From Lineus longissimus (lineage: Eukaryota > Nemertea > Pilidiophora > Heteronemertea > Lineidae): a DNA stretch of 60,000 bases. The position numbers and the translations under genes are program-made. The notes under the pieces were generated by a model. The model searched no databases, was not told the DNA's origin, and worked only from the letters and a program-made list of their open reading frames with translations. Location: positions 8,398,953 through 8,458,952 of the forward strand of contig NC_088324.1 in assembly GCF_910592395.1 (NCBI RefSeq). The letters are read 5' to 3'. Of the stretch, positions 58,701 to 60,000 are shown piece by piece. Position 1 is the stretch's first letter. Each line of letters opens with the position of its first letter.

Positions 58701-59253
58701 ACAGGATTTGGTGAGGTTCTCCAGACAATGTGCATGGTCGCTCATGACCACACTCCTCCTGTGCTATCTGAACCTTGCACCCAGAATCTGCCTGGAGTTT
58801 GGTAATAGTTTCTCCGTTTTTCCCAATGACTGAAAACAGAAGATGTTAATTACATAATTTTCTACTGGAATTCAGAGTCTAAACCATACTCTCTTGTATT
58901 TCAAGCCGAAATGGATGCATAAAACTTTGCCATTTTGGATGGCACCGACTGTGGTGACAGAGCTTAAATTCGATGCCAGGGTCACGAGTTTGAAGAACTC
59001 GGAACACAAATACACCAAATGGACAAAGGGTTGCTATTCGACATACTTAGTCCCACCATTCTGTTAGGGATAGTCATTTCATCTGTATGGGAAGAGCCAG
59101 CCTGTTGCTCTGGTAGAAGGGGCGGTCGCTGGGCTGGCATGGCGTGGATCTTCTGGTTCAGCTGCTGAGCTTTATCGTGGGCCAGCTGCTGAGCCGCCTG
59201 TGACTGGTATGACCTCTGTTGTTCCTGCATGGCTCTTATTTGTGCACCGATAG
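50974..59253 (-). CDS. FUBP1-like: FUBP/KHSRP-type KH-domain protein, 5' end missing
   Basis: Single-stranded nucleic-acid-binding regulator of transcription and mRNA processing or decay. Exons in transcript order: 59253-59047, 58829-58703, 58185-58032, 57635-57489, 56489-56367, 56095-55889, 53228-52908, 52774-52629, 52180-51963, 51332-50974, with GT-AG borders and agreeing phases (about 669 aa seen). Four KH domains show GxxG loops: KH1 LIIGKNGETI, KH2 LIIGKSGETI, KH3 HVIGRGGETI, KH4 LVIGKGGENI. Next come a Gly/Pro-rich segment, Gln runs, and QRDYSAAWAEYYKVQG, the Tyr-rich activation motif that marks FUBP proteins. The tail is rich in QYGQ and ends at a TAA. The first exon seen begins mid-codon, so the start lies upstream. 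The long KH3-KH4 intron holds two 1.1-kb mobile elements. Whether it is closest to FUBP1, FUBP3 or KHSRP is undecided. Confidence 0.93.
53290..54398 (+). mobile_element. 1.1-kb Helentron/Pearl-like element, copy 2
   Basis: Same architecture and ends as 39280-40398 and nearly identical in sequence. The GAC microsatellite is shorter. Inserted in the FUBP intron between the KH3 and KH4 exons, antisense to that gene. It begins about 60 bp from the KH4 exon acceptor. Confidence 0.85.
54719..55842 (+). mobile_element. 1.1-kb Helentron/Pearl-like element, copy 3
   Basis: Same architecture, same orientation and same intron as copy 2, 320 bp further on. The GAC run is longer than in the other copies. 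Shares several base changes with copy 2 against copy 1. Ends about 45 bp from the donor of the KH3 exon. Confidence 0.85.
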
Positions 59254-60000
59254 CTGTAATCATAACGAGTACAATAAGATCACTGCACGACCTGAAATAG
59301 CCAACAAACTTTTCTTTCACACTAGACACGTGTGATTTTGAAGCAAGTCACTCTCATTTCGAGTGAACTTTGCCGATATGTATGGAGTCTGCAACTGATT
59401 TCATAATATTTCATGTCAAGGGAGAGGCTGACCCCAATAAACATGCATGGGACACAGCCTTTCCGATTATATTGAGGCAGTTTCTTCATAAACTGCACTA
59501 CTCAGTTTTGACAATCTCTGAGGAGGGTACATTGGCATCCATTAGTTATGTAGTGAAACTGGACCATTCTAGTCCTCTCTCGCGGGAATATGACAAAACA
59601 AAATGTGCCATTTCCAGCAATCGGTTTTTGATACACCCCATTTGGAGAGAAGAAGCAGAGTTGGAATGGACCCGACGTGTAATATAGCATTCTACGCATG
59701 TACATGCCGTGAGTAGGAATACTCTTGGGTCAGGTGAACAAAGCTAATAGAATTACTGTTATGTTCTCAACAAAAGAAAATTTCAAACGAAAATGGTTCC
59801 TTCATTTGAAGGAAATGAATGCAATTGCCACATAATATAAAGGTAAAGGAAAACCAAAGCGTGAATATTGCGAGTGATTTTCACGTCATCATCAGTAGGG
59901 TGCGAAGAACAAAGTGAAGGGGAGTACACAAGATGTGACAAATGCAGAAAAACTTTCCAGGAACCGAAAGCCGAGGAAAATGGAAATAAAATCTTGTAGA
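59254..60000. other. Intron or upstream region of the FUBP-type gene
   Basis: No exon fitting the phase of the exon at 59253 was found. Presumed intron leading to the missing first exon(s). No repeat recognised. Confidence 0.4.

Overview
The window is a piece of an invertebrate animal genome. Its genes are split by many GT-AG introns, the intergenic and intronic DNA is AT-rich, and minisatellites and short transposable elements are abundant. The repeat types (foldback MITEs, a Helentron/Pearl-like 1.1-kb element, a PHD/FLYWCH MULE, an L2/CR1-type LINE tail) fit a marine invertebrate such as a lophotrochozoan or an invertebrate deuterostome. The sequence alone does not settle the phylum.

Four cellular genes could be rebuilt exon by exon. 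(1) A choline-transporter-like gene (SLC44A2/4/5 type) fills about 1.7-29.2 kb on the minus strand, with 22 coding-exon positions. It has two alternative first exons, and one position is occupied by three interchangeable exons of matching phase at 4.8, 6.6 and 7.9 kb. Its introns carry at least seven minisatellites and several MITEs. (2) A D-aspartate/D-amino-acid oxidase gene (11.2-14.8 kb, plus strand, 8 exons, 338 aa, C-terminal AKL) lies nested and antisense inside one SLC44A intron. (3) A DNTTIP2/Fcf2-type rRNA-processing gene (38.9-42.8 kb, plus strand, 6 exons, 324 aa). (4) The 3' part of a FUBP/KHSRP-type gene with four KH domains (51.0-59.3 kb, minus strand, 10 exons seen). The first exon(s) of this last gene were not found and probably lie beyond the window. 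Genes 3 and 4 are tail to tail, separated by about 8 kb that may largely be the FUBP 3' UTR.

Between genes 1 and 3 sits a Mutator-like transposon (34.34-37.87 kb). It has about 100-bp terminal inverted repeats built from a repeated GTCAAAACGGCCC motif, a 9-bp target duplication, 74-bp subterminal repeats, a TATA box and a PHD-FLYWCH-transposase ORF. The ORF carries an internal deletion/frameshift. The transposon is itself inserted into an older palindromic MITE, whose two halves flank it.

Three near-identical copies of a 1.1-kb element (39.3, 53.3 and 54.7 kb) lie in introns of genes 3 and 4. Each has a 3' terminal hairpin, a subterminal inverted repeat, three internal monomers of about 300 bp and a GAC-rich microsatellite. 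Every monomer begins with a cluster of nuclear-receptor-type half-sites.

The most novel-looking items are the three-way mutually exclusive exon set in the transporter gene, the nested MULE, and the 1.1-kb element family with its repeated receptor-like motifs.
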